NCBI GenBank assembly: GCA_943331855.1
Contig: CALQNE010000134.1
Location: forward strand, 1-9,278
Direction of reading: 5' to 3'
DNA length: 9,278 nt
Source of the DNA: Bordetella parapertussis
GTDB taxonomy: Bacteria > Pseudomonadota > Gammaproteobacteria > Burkholderiales > Burkholderiaceae_B
Part shown: positions 1-6,553 of the stretch, in pieces
Layout: each line of letters opens with the position of its first letter
Numbering within the stretch: the stretch's first letter is position 1
The notes under the pieces: generated by a model
Database searches by the model: none
What the model was told of the DNA's origin: nothing
What the model saw: only the letters and a program-made list of their open reading frames with translations
Program-made: the position numbers and the translations under genes

Positions 1-94
1 CAGGTTTCTTCAGGCGTTCAGCCGCAACCACCTTGATGGGGATGCGAGAAACTTTATCTTGTGCCTTTTGTTTTTGCGTTGCGTCGTACGTCAC
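1..94 (-). CDS. lipA: Lipoyl synthase, N-terminal fragment (runs off the left edge)
   Basis: Only the first 31 codons are present. They start at a GTG at 94-92 and read VTYDATQKQKAQ followed by DKVSRIPIKVVAAERLKKP. The RIPIKV segment followed by a lysine-rich stretch is typical of the N-terminal extension of proteobacterial LipA, the radical-SAM enzyme that inserts two sulfurs into protein-bound octanoyl groups. The Fe-S cysteine motifs lie outside the window. The GTG start is well fixed: an in-frame TAG stands four codons upstream (106-104), no ATG occurs in the visible frame, and an AGGAA Shine-Dalgarno sequence lies about six bases before the GTG. The gene follows lipB on the same strand after 62 bases, the usual pathway order (octanoyl transfer, then sulfur insertion). 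Confidence 0.85.
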   Translation of the reverse strand, partial: MTYDATQKQKAQDKVSRIPIKVVAAERLKKP

Positions 95-156
95 GGCGAT
101 TTCCTAAGCGTTAAGACTACATTTTACTCGCTAGACGGCGCTTAATCGGGGGGCCT

Positions 157-795
157 TTAAAGCTCGGCCATCTGTAGCCCGCAGCGCTTGATAATTTGCT
201 GCGCCAGGTTTTGTGCCACCTCGTCCCACTGCGCCTTCACCCCACAGCTTGCCATGCTCACGGTCTGCAATCCTGCATAACCACAAGGGTTAATGCCTTC
301 AAAGGGCGTCAGATCCAGATCAAGGTTCAGCGCCAAGCCGTGATACGTGCAACCCTGCCTCACCTTAATGCCCAAGGCCGCGATCTTGGCTAAGTCGTGC
401 TTGCCGGGCACATACACACCGGGGGCACCGGGTTTGCGGCAAGCGTTATCAATGTTGTAGGCGGCAAGTGTCGCAATTAACGACTCTTCAATCTCAAACA
501 CCAATTGCTTGATATAGCGCCCTGACCGCTTAAGATCAGCTAGGATGTACACCATGATCTGACCCGGGCCGTGATAGGTGATCTGCCCACCACGATCTGT
601 TTTGATGACGGGGATGTTGCCTGGATTCAACAGGTGCTCGGGCTTACCGGCCTGCCCCTGCGTATACACCGGCAAATGTTCAACCAACCAGAGCTCATCA
701 GGGGTGGTGGCGGTGCGGGCATTGGTAAATTCTTGCATCGCCAGCCACACCGGCTGGTATTCAGTGGGGCGCGGCCAGCTGCGAATCACTGGCAA
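157..795 (-). CDS. lipB: Octanoyl-[acyl carrier protein]:protein octanoyltransferase LipB
   Basis: LipB moves the octanoyl group from acyl carrier protein to the lipoyl domains of 2-oxoacid dehydrogenases and the glycine cleavage H protein, in the cytoplasm. The 212-residue product has the family hallmarks: [12 protein letters not shown] at residues 68-79, the catalytic lysine in AKIAALG (K137), and the catalytic cysteine in GINPCGYAG (C171). Length is normal for the family. The start is uncertain by two codons. The longest frame begins with TTG at 795, and an in-frame GTG at 789 would give a protein starting MIRSWPRP, which lines up with how I remember Bordetella LipB beginning. Neither has a clear Shine-Dalgarno sequence. 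The DUF493 gene ends only five bases upstream (TAA 803-801), so lipB is probably translated by coupling. Confidence 0.95.
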   Translation of the reverse strand: MPVIRSWPRPTEYQPVWLAMQEFTNARTATTPDELWLVEHLPVYTQGQAGKPEHLLNPGNIPVIKTDRGGQITYHGPGQIMVYILADLKRSGRYIKQLVFEIEESLIATLAAYNIDNACRKPGAPGVYVPGKHDLAKIAALGIKVRQGCTYHGLALNLDLDLTPFEGINPCGYAGLQTVSMASCGVKAQWDEVAQNLAQQIIKRCGLQMAEL

Positions 796-800
796 GCCAT

Positions 801-1073
801 TTACAAAACCACCGACACCGACGGGTGGGCATGTAGCGCCCGATACAAACCATCCAACTGCGCACGCGAGGTTGCCAGCACCGTGAAGGTCAAACCAAGA
901 TAATTGCCCGCCTTGCTGGGCCGCCGCTCAATCGTTGCAGGTTTGAAGCCTGGATCGTATTCAAGCACGATCGCTGTGAGTTCTTCGACCAGATCAGGGC
1001 CCGCCTTGCCCATCACCTTGATCGGAAAATCAGAGGGATACTCAATCAGCGATTCGTTTTCAGGCTGCGTCAT
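801..1073 (-). CDS. DUF493/YbeD family protein
   Basis: This 90-residue protein carries the DUF493 signature near its start ([11 protein letters not shown], residues 12-22) and ends with the typical hydrophobic VVL. Escherichia coli YbeD is 87 residues and has the equivalent KVMG segment. The family is a small ferredoxin-like (ACT-like) fold; its molecular role is not settled, but it often sits beside lipB, as here. The start is an ATG at 1073-1071, 15 bases after the stop of the aminotransferase gene. No strong Shine-Dalgarno sequence is visible there, so coupling to the upstream gene is likely. Its stop is almost in contact with the lipB start. I infer a link with lipoate metabolism or its regulation from neighbourhood only. 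Confidence 0.9.
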   Translation of the reverse strand: MTQPENESLIEYPSDFPIKVMGKAGPDLVEELTAIVLEYDPGFKPATIERRPSKAGNYLGLTFTVLATSRAQLDGLYRALHAHPSVSVVL

Positions 1074-1088
1074 GTGTGCTGCTGCGGC

Positions 1089-1973
1089 TTAAGCCAACGC
1101 TGCAATACGTGCGTCGTACGCTGCGCGCAGGCGTTGGTAAACGCCGCCCGGCTTACCTTGACCCACAGGCTTGCCGTCAAGCTCAACGATTGGCAATACT
1201 TCGCGCGTAGCTGACGACATCATCAGTTCATCTGCATTTATAACTTCATCTTGCTTAACTACGCGCAACTCAAACGGCACACCAATTTCAGCGGTGAGCT
1301 CTTGCAGCAAACCATACCGAATCCCTTCAAGCACAAGATTATCTTTTAAGGGCGCAATGAGTTTGCCGCCTTTGACCACCCAGATATTGCACGAAGCGCC
1401 TTCGGTTAAGTTGCCGTCACGAAACTGAATGACTTCATCGACGCCCGCATTCACTGCAGCTTGCTTGGCCAACACGTTGCCCAACAACGATACCGATTTG
1501 ATATCGCAGTGCAGCCAACGCTCATCGGGGATGCTGACTGCACGCAAGCCTTTTTCACGCACGGCTGCGGTGGGCGGTGTCATGGGGGCCACCATACCAA
1601 AAACCGTTGGCGTGACCGAAGGTACGGGGTAGGCATGATCACGTTTGGCCACGCCACGCGTGATTTGCAAATACACCATGCAAGTTTTTTCACTTGAACG
1701 GCTGAGCAAATCTTTCACCAAGGCTTCCCATTGAACAAGCGTCATGGGCTGTTGAATATCAATTTTTTTAAGACTGCGCTCAAGACGCGCCAAGTGTTCT
1801 TTCATGCGAAAGAGTTTGCCGTGATACACCGGCACCACTTCATAAATGCCATCACCAAAAATAAAACCGCGGTCTAGTACCGAAACCTTAGCTTCAGACA
1901 GTGGCCCAAACGCGCCATTCAGGTAAACAATTGGGTCGCCCGAGACGCCTTGAATCAACATGTTCTGAACCAT
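1089..1973 (-). CDS. dat: D-amino-acid aminotransferase (class IV, PLP-dependent)
   Basis: The 294-residue protein is a fold-type IV aminotransferase, expected to exchange the amino group between D-amino acids (typically D-alanine) and 2-oxoglutarate in the cytosol. The PLP lysine is K159 in RWLHCDIKSVSLLGN, and TEGASCN (190-196) supplies the conserved glutamate E191. Residues matching the substrate-carboxylate trap of Bacillus D-amino-acid transaminase (Tyr31, Arg98, His100) are present as Y44 in GDGIYEV and R111/H113 in RGVAKRDHAY. This argues for D-amino-acid specificity over branched-chain aminotransferase or aminodeoxychorismate lyase. The ATG at 1973 is supported by an AGGAAG Shine-Dalgarno sequence at 1985-1980; a second in-frame ATG lies four codons in. 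It follows dacC on the same strand after about 62 bases, so D-alanine freed from peptidoglycan is a plausible substrate. Confidence 0.9.
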   Translation of the reverse strand: MVQNMLIQGVSGDPIVYLNGAFGPLSEAKVSVLDRGFIFGDGIYEVVPVYHGKLFRMKEHLARLERSLKKIDIQQPMTLVQWEALVKDLLSRSSEKTCMVYLQITRGVAKRDHAYPVPSVTPTVFGMVAPMTPPTAAVREKGLRAVSIPDERWLHCDIKSVSLLGNVLAKQAAVNAGVDEVIQFRDGNLTEGASCNIWVVKGGKLIAPLKDNLVLEGIRYGLLQELTAEIGVPFELRVVKQDEVINADELMMSSATREVLPIVELDGKPVGQGKPGGVYQRLRAAYDARIAALA

Positions 1974-1985
1974 TACATTCTTCCT

Positions 1986-2001
1986 GTGTTTAAGTGTTTA
2001 A
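1986..2001. repeat. Perfect tandem repeat, 2 x 8 bp
   Basis: GTGTTTAA occurs twice in direct succession (1986-1993 and 1994-2001) in the short spacer between dacC and the aminotransferase gene, touching the Shine-Dalgarno sequence of the latter. In the mRNA it reads TTAAACAC twice. It may be chance in a short AT-rich spacer. I see no stem-loop followed by a T-run here, so there is no sign of a terminator between the two genes. Confidence 0.6.
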
Positions 2002-2035
2002 CTGCGCCGCATTTACGCGAATTGTTCTATTGGTA

Positions 2036-3385
2036 CTATTTAAACCACAACCTGATCGAGTCATACCAGCGACCGACCACACCCGCACGCTCAACCGCGT
2101 CGATCACTTCAAGCGGTTCAGTACGCAGCAACTTATCGTCAAGCATCAAGCTAAGTGTGCCCACTTTTTGGCCTTGAGCAAGCGGTGCAAATAAAGGATC
2201 TGGGCGTTTGGCAAGCGGCTTCACATCGCCTGCTTTACCGCGCGGCACCGTCACCCAAAGCGGTTCAGCCACGCCAAGTTTGGTGCGCTCGGTTTTACCT
2301 TGCCACACCTGCGACTCAACGGCGGCCTGCGCTTTATCAAAGATTTTGATCGTCTCAAAATTCTGGAAGGTCCAGTTTAAAAGTTTGAGACTTTCTTCGG
2401 CGCGGGTAGCCATGCTATCTGAGCCGACTAGCACGGTAATCACACGGCGATCACCACGCTTTGCCGTGGCCACTAAACAAGAGCCCGCCCCTTCGGTGTG
2501 ACCCGTTTTCATGCCGTCCACTGAAGGGTCTGCCCACAACAGACGGTTGCGATTGGGCTGCTTGATCTTGTTGTAGGTGAACTCGCGCATTGAATAATAC
2601 GGAAAATATTCTGGATGATCCTGAATCATGCGGCGTGATAACAAAGCAAGATCGCGCACCGTACTGACGTGTTGTGGATCAGGCAAGCCCGTTGCGTTCA
2701 TGAACGTGGTGTTGGTTAAGCCCATGCGCTGAGCTTCTTCATTCATGAGTTTCACAAACGCAGGTTCTGTACCCGAGATCGCTTCAGCCAACGCCACCGA
2801 CGCATCGTTACCCGATTGAATAATCACGCCCTTGATGAGTTCATCGATCGAGACCGGCTTGCGCGGCTCGATAAACATGCGCGAGCCACGGGTTTTCCAG
2901 GCAACTTGCGACACAGTGGCGTCTTGCTCAAGGGTTAACCGCTTTTCTTTAAGCGCCGTAAAGGCCAGATAGGCCGTCATGATTTTTGTCAGTGAGGCTG
3001 GTTCGATTTTTTGATCAGCGTTTGACGAAGACACCACCTGACCACTGGTGACATCAAGCGTAATCCAGGCTTTGGCCGCAACGGCAGGCGCTGGCACGCT
3101 AGACAACTCGCCCACTTGAATCGGCGAGAGCGAAGGCGGTGTGGTGGCTGACACCGCAGCAGCCGAGGGTGCAGCAGGCGCGGCGGTTTTTTCGGTGCCC
3201 TTAGCATTGCCTTTGGGCTCGCCCTTTGCTTTGGCTTTTGGCTCAGTCTTGGTCTCAGCGTTACTCGAAGTTTGAGCAAGCGCTGCCGGCGGCGTAATCA
3301 AAACAACACCGAGCAGCACGATCGTTGCGGCGAAGAAAACCGAGCGTGCGGTATTTTGCACCGTATACATCAGTGGATTTGTCAT
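2036..3385 (-). CDS. dacC: D-alanyl-D-alanine carboxypeptidase (PBP5/6 family, peptidase S11)
   Basis: This periplasmic, membrane-attached enzyme removes the terminal D-alanine from peptidoglycan pentapeptides. With the start at 3385 it has 449 residues. Residues 1-37 form a signal peptide (MTNPLMYTVQ, Arg14, a hydrophobic stretch, then PAALA before Gln38). A lysine/alanine/proline-rich linker follows at about 42-85. The catalytic domain carries SLTK (131-134, nucleophile S131), SGN (191-193) and KTG (293-295). A beta-rich PBP5 C-terminal domain comes next, and the end (VVGRWYDSIRLWFK) fits an amphipathic membrane anchor. The frame is open to an ATG at 3415, but that ATG overlaps a perfect TATAAT and would put ten extra residues before the signal peptide. 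The ATG at 3385 with GGCGGC upstream is the better start. Confidence 0.95.
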   Translation of the reverse strand: MTNPLMYTVQNTARSVFFAATIVLLGVVLITPPAALAQTSSNAETKTEPKAKAKGEPKGNAKGTEKTAAPAAPSAAAVSATTPPSLSPIQVGELSSVPAPAVAAKAWITLDVTSGQVVSSSNADQKIEPASLTKIMTAYLAFTALKEKRLTLEQDATVSQVAWKTRGSRMFIEPRKPVSIDELIKGVIIQSGNDASVALAEAISGTEPAFVKLMNEEAQRMGLTNTTFMNATGLPDPQHVSTVRDLALLSRRMIQDHPEYFPYYSMREFTYNKIKQPNRNRLLWADPSVDGMKTGHTEGAGSCLVATAKRGDRRVITVLVGSDSMATRAEESLKLLNWTFQNFETIKIFDKAQAAVESQVWQGKTERTKLGVAEPLWVTVPRGKAGDVKPLAKRPDPLFAPLAQGQKVGTLSLMLDDKLLRTEPLEVIDAVERAGVVGRWYDSIRLWFK

Positions 3386-3413
3386 GAAAAAGCAGCCGCC
3401 AATGAAAGAACTC

Positions 3414-3419
3414 ATTATA
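3414..3419 (-). promoter_or_regulatory. Candidate -10 box of the dacC promoter
   Basis: On the minus strand the bases read TATAAT, a perfect sigma-70 -10 hexamer, about 28 bases before the chosen dacC ATG. Nothing close to TTGACA is present 16-18 bases further upstream; the best that can be offered is a GC-rich GCCCCA, so the -35 is weak and an activator may be needed, or the match is chance. If used, transcription would begin near 3405, downstream of the ATG at 3415. Confidence 0.5.
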
Positions 3420-3433
3420 GAGAATTCACTCTA
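3418..3433. repeat. Short inverted repeat overlapping the dacC -10 box
   Basis: TAGAG (3418-3422) and CTCTA (3429-3433) are perfect inverted 5-base arms around a 6-base centre. The repeat lies in the spacer just upstream of the TATAAT and overlaps its first bases, a position where a dimeric regulator could block or assist RNA polymerase. The arms are short enough to occur by chance. Confidence 0.35.
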
Positions 3434-3479
3434 GTCTGGGGCATTTCACAACATCTTGAAACACTTTGCTCGCAGGCCC

Positions 3480-4124
3480 TTAAAGCGCCATCAAACGCGT
3501 TTGCACCAACTGCCGCAATATCAAGAGCTTGCCATGAAAAAAGTGCCCCGCCTCAGGGATCACCACAACCGGCATCCCCAGTGGACGCGCCCAATCCATC
3601 ACTTCGGACAAGGGCACGACCTCATCGACTTCACCATGAATCACCAAGGCATCCTCAGGTGCTTTGACCTCGCTATGACGAAACCGCAGCGCCGCCGAAC
3701 CCGTCAAAATCACAATATTGGGCAAATTCTTGGTTAGACGATCCCACTTGGCATAGAGCTGTACGGCAATTGAGGTGCCAAACGAAAAACCACCCAATAC
3801 CCACGGCTTGACAGCAATTTCTGGATAACGCACCCGAAACTGTTCAACCAGGGCGGCCATATCCAGCAGTTCGCCCTTGCCATGATCAAACGTACCGCCC
3901 GAGCTGCCGATGCCACGAAAATTGGGACGAAGCGCCAACAAACCTTGCTGCACGCAAGCCCGGGCAATCGTCGTCACCACTTTGTTATCGCGCGTGCCGC
4001 CCTGCGCAGGATTCGGATGCAGCACCAACGCCCAGCCTGTGGGCGGGCCCTCTGGCCAATCAAGCGCGCAATCAATCAAACCGGCTAGGCCGTCAAAAGT
4101 GGTCGTTTCGGTATAAGCAGGCAT
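3480..4124 (-). CDS. Alpha/beta hydrolase, COG2945-like
   Basis: The 214-residue protein is a compact alpha/beta hydrolase without signal peptide or membrane segment, so probably cytosolic. The nucleophile elbow is GFSFG (112-116, S114), the likely acid is D167 in IHGEVDEVVP, and the histidine is H194 in AGHFFHGKL. The N-terminal LHPNPAQGGTRDNKVV (35-50) is close to the HPHPxxGGxxxNKVV signature of the COG2945 predicted hydrolases, and RPNFRGIGSSGG (66-77) fits the same group. The true substrate is unknown; esterase or thioesterase activity would be guesses. It lies between the lipid-transporter lipoprotein gene (42-base AT-rich gap) and dacC, on the same strand. No good Shine-Dalgarno sequence precedes the ATG at 4124. 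Confidence 0.88.
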   Translation of the reverse strand: MPAYTETTTFDGLAGLIDCALDWPEGPPTGWALVLHPNPAQGGTRDNKVVTTIARACVQQGLLALRPNFRGIGSSGGTFDHGKGELLDMAALVEQFRVRYPEIAVKPWVLGGFSFGTSIAVQLYAKWDRLTKNLPNIVILTGSAALRFRHSEVKAPEDALVIHGEVDEVVPLSEVMDWARPLGMPVVVIPEAGHFFHGKLLILRQLVQTRLMAL

Positions 4125-4140
4125 GGTGAATCGTTGAGGT

Positions 4141-4159
4141 TCAATAAATAATCAATAAA
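4141..4159. repeat. AT-rich spacer with an 8-bp direct repeat
   Basis: TCAATAAA occurs at 4141-4148 and 4152-4159, an 11-base period, in the AT-rich spacer between the lipoprotein gene and the hydrolase gene. The period matches one DNA turn, so a protein site is possible. I found no convincing promoter hexamers or terminator hairpin in this spacer, so continued transcription from the transporter operon into the hydrolase is likely. Confidence 0.35.
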
Positions 4160-4166
4160 AATCAAA

Positions 4167-4793
4167 TCAGCGCTTAAGCTGCACAGTCAACCATTGTGCC
4201 ACTTGTTCAGCGGCTTGGTCGGTCGCTTCTCGCAGTGCCTGGGCGCCGCCTAGCGCGTCTTGGGTGCGGGCAGGCACTTTGATATCAACCAGTTTCTGAT
4301 CAATCACCTTAGCGCCTTTGATCAAGATTGCCTGAAGAATCAATTGACCCTGACTTGTACTGCCATCCGCACTAAAGGTTTGCTCAAAGCGTTGCAGGTT
4401 CAATCTGACTTGCGGCAAATCACCCACAGCGTTTTGCTGCAGCACCGCGCCCTGCAAAGACAAACGATCCACTAAACGTTGCGTCACCAGTCGCGCGGGT
4501 GGCGCCACCCATTGATAGGTTGTATAGGCCTGCGGTTGCCCCGCATCACCCACTCGCCAGATCACAAAGGTCTCGGTTAATAGCGAAGCTGCCGTGGCCG
4601 ACGGTACGGCAATCGGAGGGTGTTGAACCGCAATCACTGGGCTTGCCATCGCACTCGCGCCCAAATCCAGTTGCTGCGGAGCGACACCACTACGACCCAG
4701 GCTACAACCTGCAAGCGAAACAAGGGTCGAGAGCAACAGCACGCGCCAAACTGGGCGCACCAAACAAAATAAAAAAGAAATATGGTGGATCAT
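4167..4793 (-). CDS. ABC-type transport auxiliary lipoprotein (PqiC/DUF330-like)
   Basis: With the ATG at 4793 this is a 208-residue lipoprotein precursor. The lipobox is LAGC, with the acylated cysteine at C30 and serine at +2, which favours the outer membrane. The mature part (about 60-205) has the pattern of the ABC transport auxiliary domain found with MCE systems such as Pqi: an aromatic Y-x-x-x-W strand pair (TTYQWVAPPARL), a QVRLNLQRFEQTF strand, and a final helix ending in QWLTVQLKR. The role would be to receive or anchor the MCE assembly at the outer membrane. The frame is open to 4877, but that start would overlap the MCE gene by 71 bases and bury the signal peptide. The ATG at 4793 follows an AAGGAA Shine-Dalgarno sequence and sits 13 bases after the MCE stop. 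The stretch before the lipobox is long, with a second short hydrophobic run (ISFLFCLV) ahead of RPVWR. Confidence 0.85.
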   Translation of the reverse strand: MIHHISFLFCLVRPVWRVLLLSTLVSLAGCSLGRSGVAPQQLDLGASAMASPVIAVQHPPIAVPSATAASLLTETFVIWRVGDAGQPQAYTTYQWVAPPARLVTQRLVDRLSLQGAVLQQNAVGDLPQVRLNLQRFEQTFSADGSTSQGQLILQAILIKGAKVIDQKLVDIKVPARTQDALGGAQALREATDQAAEQVAQWLTVQLKR

Positions 4794-4806
4794 GAACTGA
4801 GTTCCT

Positions 4807-5763
4807 TTATCGCGCCGTAGTGCCAAAGCCTGCAAAGCCGGGCTCACCCGGGCCAGGCACCGCACGCGGTGGCCCAAAAATTAGCGACTGTGGCGTTTGC
4901 CCAAGTTGGCGGGTCGTCAGTGAAAATGACCGTGCGGCATCTGTCATGCTGGTTGAGAGCATGCTGACTTCAGGCAAGGTTGAAGCGCGCAACTGCGCCG
5001 CGATGTCTTGAATGCTTTGCAAACTTTGCGCAGCCAATTGCATCGGGCCATAGGGGGCATTCAATAATTTGACGGTCTCTTGCGTCGACACGGCCAGGCT
5101 TGTGATCTGTTTGACTGCCTCATCCACCCGCTTGGTAGTCTCAACTAAGCGATCTACCATCTCGGGGATTTTTTTCAAGCCCGGATCCATCGCCACAACA
5201 GACAGCTTAATCTGCTCAGAAACTTGCGCGACGTTTTGCAAGCTTTTTTGTAAAGCCACGATATTTTCATCGCTTGTGATTTTTTCGATTTGCGTCAGGA
5301 TACGATCGATTGCAGGCAAGGCATTTGTCGTCTGTCCCGCAACACGCTCAAGAAAACTCGGACGAATCGGGATATCTTTCAAGTCTGCCGTCGAGGAAAC
5401 GAGTAATTTGTGGGATTTGCCATCGTCGCGCAATTCAATATTTGAAATCCCCGTCACACCCGCGGTCACGATCTCGGCCCAGCTTGATTCGGTTAATGGT
5501 GTTTTAGGATCTACACCAATCAAAATCCGCACCTGGCCTGGCTTGTCGGGCATAAAGCGTAACGAATTGACGCGCCCAACCGGCACCCCTTGATAACGAA
5601 CGGCCGACTGCACCGACAACCCTGTTACCGGAGAGGTCGCGACAAGCTCATAAGGCATTAACGGAATATTCTTTTTACTGACCCACACCGCACCCATTGC
5701 GCCGGCCACAATCAACAGCAAGGTAAACAAGCCCGCCCACAAAGCATGGCTACGGTTTTCCAT
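4807..5763 (-). CDS. MCE-domain (MlaD-type) periplasmic lipid-binding protein
   Basis: This is the membrane-anchored substrate-binding part of a lipid ABC transporter. The 318-residue product has an N-terminal transmembrane anchor (about 9-29), a single MCE domain (about 38-125, with VRYQGVPVGRV at 55-65 and AGVTGISNIEL at 101-111), then a long helical region (about 140-290) and a Pro/Gly-rich tail (PQSLIFGPPRAVPGPGEPG). E. coli MlaD is much shorter (183 residues), so the tail sets it apart; PqiB and LetB also extend across the periplasm, though with several MCE domains. The ATG at 5763 lies inside the ATPase gene (14-base overlap) behind a strong GGGGAG Shine-Dalgarno sequence with six-base spacing. 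It probably forms a hexameric ring on the permease. Confidence 0.92.
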   Translation of the reverse strand: MENRSHALWAGLFTLLLIVAGAMGAVWVSKKNIPLMPYELVATSPVTGLSVQSAVRYQGVPVGRVNSLRFMPDKPGQVRILIGVDPKTPLTESSWAEIVTAGVTGISNIELRDDGKSHKLLVSSTADLKDIPIRPSFLERVAGQTTNALPAIDRILTQIEKITSDENIVALQKSLQNVAQVSEQIKLSVVAMDPGLKKIPEMVDRLVETTKRVDEAVKQITSLAVSTQETVKLLNAPYGPMQLAAQSLQSIQDIAAQLRASTLPEVSMLSTSMTDAARSFSLTTRQLGQTPQSLIFGPPRAVPGPGEPGFAGFGTTAR

Positions 5764-6553
5764 GATTGACTCCCCTGGCCTCGCGGGCCCCTAGCGCGCG
5801 CACGCCGCGTTCGCCATGAAAAAATGCATCGATGAATGGATGTTGTGTTTGCATCACTTGTTCTAAAGGCCCTTCAACCAAAACATGCTTCTCTGCCAAG
5901 ACCGCGACGCGCGAGGCCAAGGCACCAATCGTATCCAGATCATGCGTCACCATTACGACAGTAAAACCTAATTCGCGATGCAGGACACGAATTAAATCCA
6001 CAAACTCATCCGAGCGTTGCGGGTCAAGACCCGCGGTGGGTTCATCCAAAAATAATAATTCGGGATCAAGTGCAAGCGCTCTGGCCAGGGCCACGCGCTT
6101 AATCATGCCTCCCGACAAATCAGAGGGCATTAACGCCGCATCGCGTGGCGTCAAGCCCATCCAGCTCAAGCGCATCAACACCACATCCCGGATTAAATCC
6201 TCAGGCAAATGATGGATTTCGCGCAGGGGCAAGGCAATATTATCGAACACCGGAAGTGCCGAGAACAAGGCACCTGCCTGAAATAACATGCCCCAGCGGT
6301 GCGTCAACGCAATACGGTCTGCCCCAACGTACTCGTGTACGGGGCGGCCAAACACCTTGACGACTCCGCTGCGGGGTCGGTCAAGACCCAAGATCTGCCG
6401 TAACAAGGTCGTTTTGCCCGAACCCGAGCCCCCGACAAGTGCCAGAATTTCTTTTGGAAATATTTTTAAATTCAGATGCTCGTGCACAACGTGCGTTCCA
6501 AACGCAGTCGTCAGATCTTGCACATCGATGAGCGGAGTCGCAGCGCTTGTCAT
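5750..6553 (-). CDS. Lipid ABC transporter ATP-binding protein (MlaF-type)
   Basis: This cytosolic ATPase powers the MCE lipid transporter. In the 267-residue form beginning at the ATG at 6553, Walker A is GGSGSGKTT (41-49), the Q-loop is FQAGALF (Q92), the signature is LSGGMIKRVALARA (from 146), Walker B is LLFLDEP (166-172) and the switch histidine is H204 in VTHD. The FQxGALF and LSGGMxKRVALARA forms are typical of MlaF/COG1127 ATPases. A TTG one codon earlier (6556) is in frame, but the ATG overlaps the permease stop in the arrangement TGATG, the classic coupled layout. The tail (HGERGVRALGAREARG) is Arg-rich and overlaps the start of the MCE gene. Confidence 0.94.
   Translation of the reverse strand: MTSAATPLIDVQDLTTAFGTHVVHEHLNLKIFPKEILALVGGSGSGKTTLLRQILGLDRPRSGVVKVFGRPVHEYVGADRIALTHRWGMLFQAGALFSALPVFDNIALPLREIHHLPEDLIRDVVLMRLSWMGLTPRDAALMPSDLSGGMIKRVALARALALDPELLFLDEPTAGLDPQRSDEFVDLIRVLHRELGFTVVMVTHDLDTIGALASRVAVLAEKHVLVEGPLEQVMQTQHPFIDAFFHGERGVRALGAREARGVNHGKP

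Noticed and set aside
1089..1973. Branched-chain aminotransferase or aminodeoxychorismate lyase as the identity of the class IV enzyme
   Set aside because: The matches to the Tyr/Arg/His carboxylate trap and the RWLHCDIKSVSLLGN segment fit D-amino-acid aminotransferase better. This relies on remembered motifs and not on a search.
2989..3279. A 96-codon Arg/Pro/Leu-rich frame on the minus strand
   Set aside because: It is another frame of the lysine/alanine-rich linker of dacC; the skewed composition is a by-product of that low-complexity DNA.
3422..3460. Possible terminator hairpin after the hydrolase gene
   Set aside because: Only a 5-base stem (TTTCA/TGAAA) with an 8-base loop is visible and no T-run follows, too weak to call.
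4794..4877. A 28-codon N-terminal extension of the lipoprotein gene
   Set aside because: It would overlap the MCE gene by 71 bases and place charged sequence before the signal peptide, while the ATG at 4793 has its own Shine-Dalgarno sequence.
5069..5593. A 174-codon open frame on the plus strand
   Set aside because: It lies wholly inside the MCE-domain gene on the opposite strand, which has a clear family match. The antisense product is Ser/Thr/Ile-rich without a recognisable domain.
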